From Rhodobacter capsulatus (GTDB taxonomy: Bacteria > Pseudomonadota > Alphaproteobacteria > Rhodobacterales > Rhodobacteraceae), in contig NZ_QKZO01000003.1 in the NCBI RefSeq assembly GCF_003254295.1, positions 347,315 through 411,314 of the forward strand: a DNA stretch of 64,000 bases. Reading direction: 5' to 3'. Within the stretch, counting starts at the first letter, position 1. Each line of letters starts with the position of its first letter. Positions 61,400-64,000 of this stretch are shown here, piece after piece. A model generated the notes under the pieces. That model did not search any database and was not told the DNA's origin. It worked only from the letters and a program-made list of their open reading frames with translations. A program made the translations under genes and the position numbers.

Positions 61400-63319
61400 T
61401 CAGTGATGCGTGGCCTTGCCCGCGCCCTTGGGCACGCGGATCGATTCGACCAGGTCGATGACCGATTGCGGCGGGGCCTTGGTGATGGCCGAGACGACGA
61501 AGGCGGTCAGGAAGTTCATCACCGCGCCCACGGTGCCGATCGACAGCGGCGAGATGCCGAACATGTAATTGGCCGGGGTGTCGGGCAGGTTGTTGGTGCC
61601 CGGGATGAAGAACCAGCCCTTGTAGATGAAGATGTAGACGGCGGTGAAGACCAGCCCCACCAGCATCCCCGCGATCGCGCCTTCCTTGTTCACGCGCTTC
61701 GAGAAGATGCCCATCATCAGCACCGGGAAGATCGTCGCCGCGGCCAGACCGAAGGCCAGCGCCACCACCTGCGCGGCAAAGCCGGGCGGGTTGAGGCCAA
61801 GATAGGTCGCCACCACGATGGCGCCGCCCATGGCGATCCGCGCCGCCAGAAGCTCGCCCTTTTCCGAGATGTTCGGATTGATCGAGCCCTTGATCAGGTC
61901 GTGCGAGATCGCCGAGGAGATCGCCAGCAGCAGACCCGCCGCGGTCGAAAGCGCGGCAGCCAGCGCACCGGCGGCCACAAGGGCGATCACCCAGCCCGGC
62001 AGGTTGGCGATTTCCGGGTTCGCAAGCACCATGATGTCATTGTCGACCTTGACGACTTCGTTGCCCTTGAGGCCGAGTTCGGCAAAGGTCTTGCCGGTCT
62101 TGGCCAGTTGCTCGGTGGCCAGAAGGCCCTCGCGCTCGGTGGTCAGGGCGGCAAGCTTCGCCTCATCCTTGGCTTTCGCCGCCTCGTCCATCGCCTTGGT
62201 GTTGGCGGCCAGCTTGGCCGGTTCGCTGACATATTGGATCAGACCGTCGCCGTTCAGATCCTTCATCGCCAGAAGACCGGTTTTCTCCCAGTTCTTCACC
62301 CACTCGAGCTCGGGCTTGCTGTCGATGTCGGCACGCGAGACGGCCGGGCCGTCAAAGGCATTGCCGGTCACCGCCGCGGGCCACATCGAGGTGGTCAGGT
62401 TCAGACGCGCCATCGAGCCGACGGCCGGGGCCACGGTGTACAAAAGCGCGATGAAGACCAGCGCCCAACCGGCCGAGGACCGGGCATCGGCCACTTTCGG
62501 CACGGTGAAGAAGCGGATGATCACGTGCGGCAGACCGGCGGTGCCGATCATCAGCGACATGGTGAACAGGAACATGTCGAAGTAGTTCGAGCTGTCGGCC
62601 GTATAGGCCTTGAAGCCCAGTTCGGTGACGACGGCATCAAGTTTCGCCAGGAAAGCCACATCCCCGCCCGAGGGCGCATAGCCGCCGATCAGGCCCAGCT
62701 GCGGGATCGGGTTGCCGGTCAGGTTGAACGAGATGAACAGCGCCGGGATCGTATAGGCGATGATCAGCACGACATATTGCGCCACCTGGGTATAGGTGAT
62801 GCCCTTCATGCCGCCGAACACCGCATAGGCGAAGACGATCGCCGCGCCGATGTAAAGCCCCATGTCGGTCGAGACTTCGAGGAAGCGCGAGAAGGTCACG
62901 CCCACGCCGCGCATCTGCCCGATCACATAGGTCACCGAAATGACGATCAGACAGATCACCGCCAGAAGCCGCGCGCCGCCGGAATAGAACCGGTCGCCGA
63001 TGAACTCCGGCACGGTGAACTTGCCGAACTTGCGCAGATAGGGGGCAAGCAGCAGCGCCAGCAGCACATAGCCGCCGGTCCAGCCCATCAGATAGGCGCC
63101 GGTGGCATAGCCGCCAAAGGCGATGATCCCGGCCATCGAGATGAAGGAGGCGGCCGACATCCAGTCGGCGCCCGTCGCCATGCCGTTGAGCACCGGGTGA
63201 ACGCCCTGCCCCGCAGCATAGAATTCCGCGGTCGAGCCCGCCCGGGCCCAGATCGCGATCCCGATGTAGATGGCAAAGGTGATGCCAACCACGATCAGGT
63301 TGAGGGTGAATTGATCCAT
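61400..63319 (-). CDS. Sodium:solute symporter (VC_2705 / acetate permease type)
   Basis: A 639-residue inner-membrane transporter of about 13 helices. AAGQGVHPVLNGMATGADWM and SAASFISMAGIIAFGG are the SSS signature. FGGMKGITYTQVAQYVVLII and LSTAAGLLLAISSAISHD bind Na+ in relatives. A 120-residue charged insert (about 340-440) interrupts the membrane region, as in VC_2705-family members. With DUF4212 and acs beside it, acetate or a similar short acid is the likely substrate. Confidence 0.92.
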   Translation of the reverse strand: MDQFTLNLIVVGITFAIYIGIAIWARAGSTAEFYAAGQGVHPVLNGMATGADWMSAASFISMAGIIAFGGYATGAYLMGWTGGYVLLALLLAPYLRKFGKFTVPEFIGDRFYSGGARLLAVICLIVISVTYVIGQMRGVGVTFSRFLEVSTDMGLYIGAAIVFAYAVFGGMKGITYTQVAQYVVLIIAYTIPALFISFNLTGNPIPQLGLIGGYAPSGGDVAFLAKLDAVVTELGFKAYTADSSNYFDMFLFTMSLMIGTAGLPHVIIRFFTVPKVADARSSAGWALVFIALLYTVAPAVGSMARLNLTTSMWPAAVTGNAFDGPAVSRADIDSKPELEWVKNWEKTGLLAMKDLNGDGLIQYVSEPAKLAANTKAMDEAAKAKDEAKLAALTTEREGLLATEQLAKTGKTFAELGLKGNEVVKVDNDIMVLANPEIANLPGWVIALVAAGALAAALSTAAGLLLAISSAISHDLIKGSINPNISEKGELLAARIAMGGAIVVATYLGLNPPGFAAQVVALAFGLAAATIFPVLMMGIFSKRVNKEGAIAGMLVGLVFTAVYIFIYKGWFFIPGTNNLPDTPANYMFGISPLSIGTVGAVMNFLTAFVVSAITKAPPQSVIDLVESIRVPKGAGKATHH

Positions 63320-63334
63320 TGCTCCCGCGCTCCC

Positions 63335-63592
63335 TTATTCTTCCACGCCATGTTCGCGGTCGAGCCGGTTCATCAGCACCGCATAGGTGAAGATCAGCCC
63401 GAGGAACACGTAGATCGAGCCGTTATGGGCCATCCAGAAGCCCAGATCGGCGCCGCCGATATGGATCCCCGACAGCGCAGGCCGCAGAATGATGCCCATC
63501 CCGAACGAACACGCAAACCAGATCGCCAAAGAAATCAGGATGATCCGGACGTTCGCTTTCCAGTAGGCATTGGACGAAGAATTGTCCGCCAT
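63335..63592 (-). CDS. DUF4212 small membrane subunit
   Basis: An 85-residue protein with two helices (ILISLAIWFACSFGMGIILR and FWMAHNGSIYVFLGLIFTYA). It belongs to the YjcH-like/DUF4212 group that accompanies acetate symporters and ends 15 bp before the symporter start. ATG 63592 follows GGGAG. Confidence 0.9.
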   Translation of the reverse strand: MADNSSSNAYWKANVRIILISLAIWFACSFGMGIILRPALSGIHIGGADLGFWMAHNGSIYVFLGLIFTYAVLMNRLDREHGVEE

Positions 63593-63653
63593 AAGCGTTA
63601 CTCCCTGTTGTTGTCTCCAGACGAGACCCCGTTCCGGGGCCCGCCCCTCCCCT

Positions 63654-63824
63654 TCAGGCCGACACGCGCGAGACGATCGACCCAAGCTCCTGTGCAACGG
63701 CGTCGATGCCTTGCATCGCATCGACCCTCTGCAAGACGCCCAGCGCCCGGTAATGGGCAATGAGCGGTGCCGTCTGCGCGTGACAGGCAGCCAGTCGGGC
63801 CTGCGCGGTTTCGGCGGTGTCCAT
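63654..63824 (-). CDS. Adenylate-kinase C-terminal fragment as a separate small gene
   Basis: A 56-residue protein reading MDTAETAQARLAACHAQTAP, then LIAHYRALGVLQRVDAMQGI. This matches the last alpha-helix and C-terminus of adenylate kinase (RLxxYHAQTAPLIxYY), without P-loop or lid. It cannot be an enzyme. It lies 2 bp after the acs stop, so it is probably co-translated. It could be a relic or an adapter that mimics adenylate kinase. Confidence 0.75.
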   Translation of the reverse strand: MDTAETAQARLAACHAQTAPLIAHYRALGVLQRVDAMQGIDAVAQELGSIVSRVSA

Positions 63825-63826
63825 GC

Positions 63827-64000
63827 TCACGCCCTGTTCATCCGGTTGTCGATGAGGTCCTGCACCACGGCGGGATCGGCGAGGGTGGAGATGTCGCCCA
63901 AGGCGCCGTAATCATTCTCGGCGATCTTGCGCAGGATGCGGCGCATGATCTTGCCAGAGCGCGTCTTCGGCAGGCCCGGCGCCCATTGGATCAGATCGGG
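63827..64000 (-). CDS. acs: Acetyl-CoA synthetase (C-terminal end only)
   Basis: The last 57 residues are visible: [20 protein letters not shown], continuing [20 protein letters not shown]. The [10 protein letters not shown] motif holds the conserved acetylatable lysine of AMP-forming acetyl-CoA synthetases. The bulk lies beyond the right edge. It activates acetate imported by the neighbouring symporter. Confidence 0.92.
   Translation of the reverse strand, partial: PDLIQWAPGLPKTRSGKIMRRILRKIAENDYGALGDISTLADPAVVQDLIDNRMNRA

Overview
The window is GC-rich alphaproteobacterial DNA. A complete puc operon (light-harvesting complex II) whose PucB and PucA sequences are those I know from Rhodobacter capsulatus, a fruBKA fructose phosphotransferase operon and several Rhodobacterales small-gene arrangements point to R. 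capsulatus or a very close relative. Strain assignment is inference.

Layout. 1-961: 5' part of a PreT-like Fe-S/FAD oxidoreductase. 962-4416: puc promoter with a CrtJ/PpsR-type site, then pucB, pucA, an mRNA hairpin, pucC and an in-frame pucD-pucE reading frame. 4734-8333: sulfur assimilation (cysA, cysW, cysT, cysK). 8630-9838: a stand-alone trpB. 9964-14790: two large GGDEF-EAL proteins. 15038-20223: fruA, fruK, fruB. 20290-25057: periplasmic binding protein, hybrid histidine kinase and OmpR-type regulator, divergent from fruBKA. 25136-27133: yacG, rng, maf, infA. 27216-35529: metabolic and housekeeping genes (nitrilase-like, two GNATs, SnoaL-like, a qorB/qorR-like pair, tyrosine phosphatase, UPF0262, hisD, DUF2948, murA and a 54-codon leader gene).

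35652-52000 is a tRNA-Thr(GGT) integration hot spot. Element 1 (35728-45936, about 10.2 kb) carries an integrase, small regulators and a full HK97-type head module (portal, protease, capsid, HNH, head closure, TerL, gp6-like connector). It has no tail, lysis or replication genes, which is the architecture of a capsid-forming phage-inducible island. Element 2 (45937-51936, about 6 kb) has its own integrase, a leftward operon with an RNase H-like protein, and a serine recombinase. A third copy of the tRNA 3' end at 51913-51973 keeps 37 bp of element-1-type arm and is cut by an IS5-family remnant.

52611-56335 is a decayed defence-like zone: a SIR2-like NADase gene with two in-frame TGA codons, an AbiEii-type nucleotidyltransferase with a small partner lying between two 82-bp direct repeats, and an XRE regulator fused to an IS3 remnant. 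56449-64000 is an acetate cluster read leftward: acs (partial), an adenylate-kinase C-terminal fragment, DUF4212, Na+/solute symporter, CNMP/CBS/DUF294 protein, membrane protein, single-domain receiver, and a membrane sensor fused to a DnaQ exonuclease.
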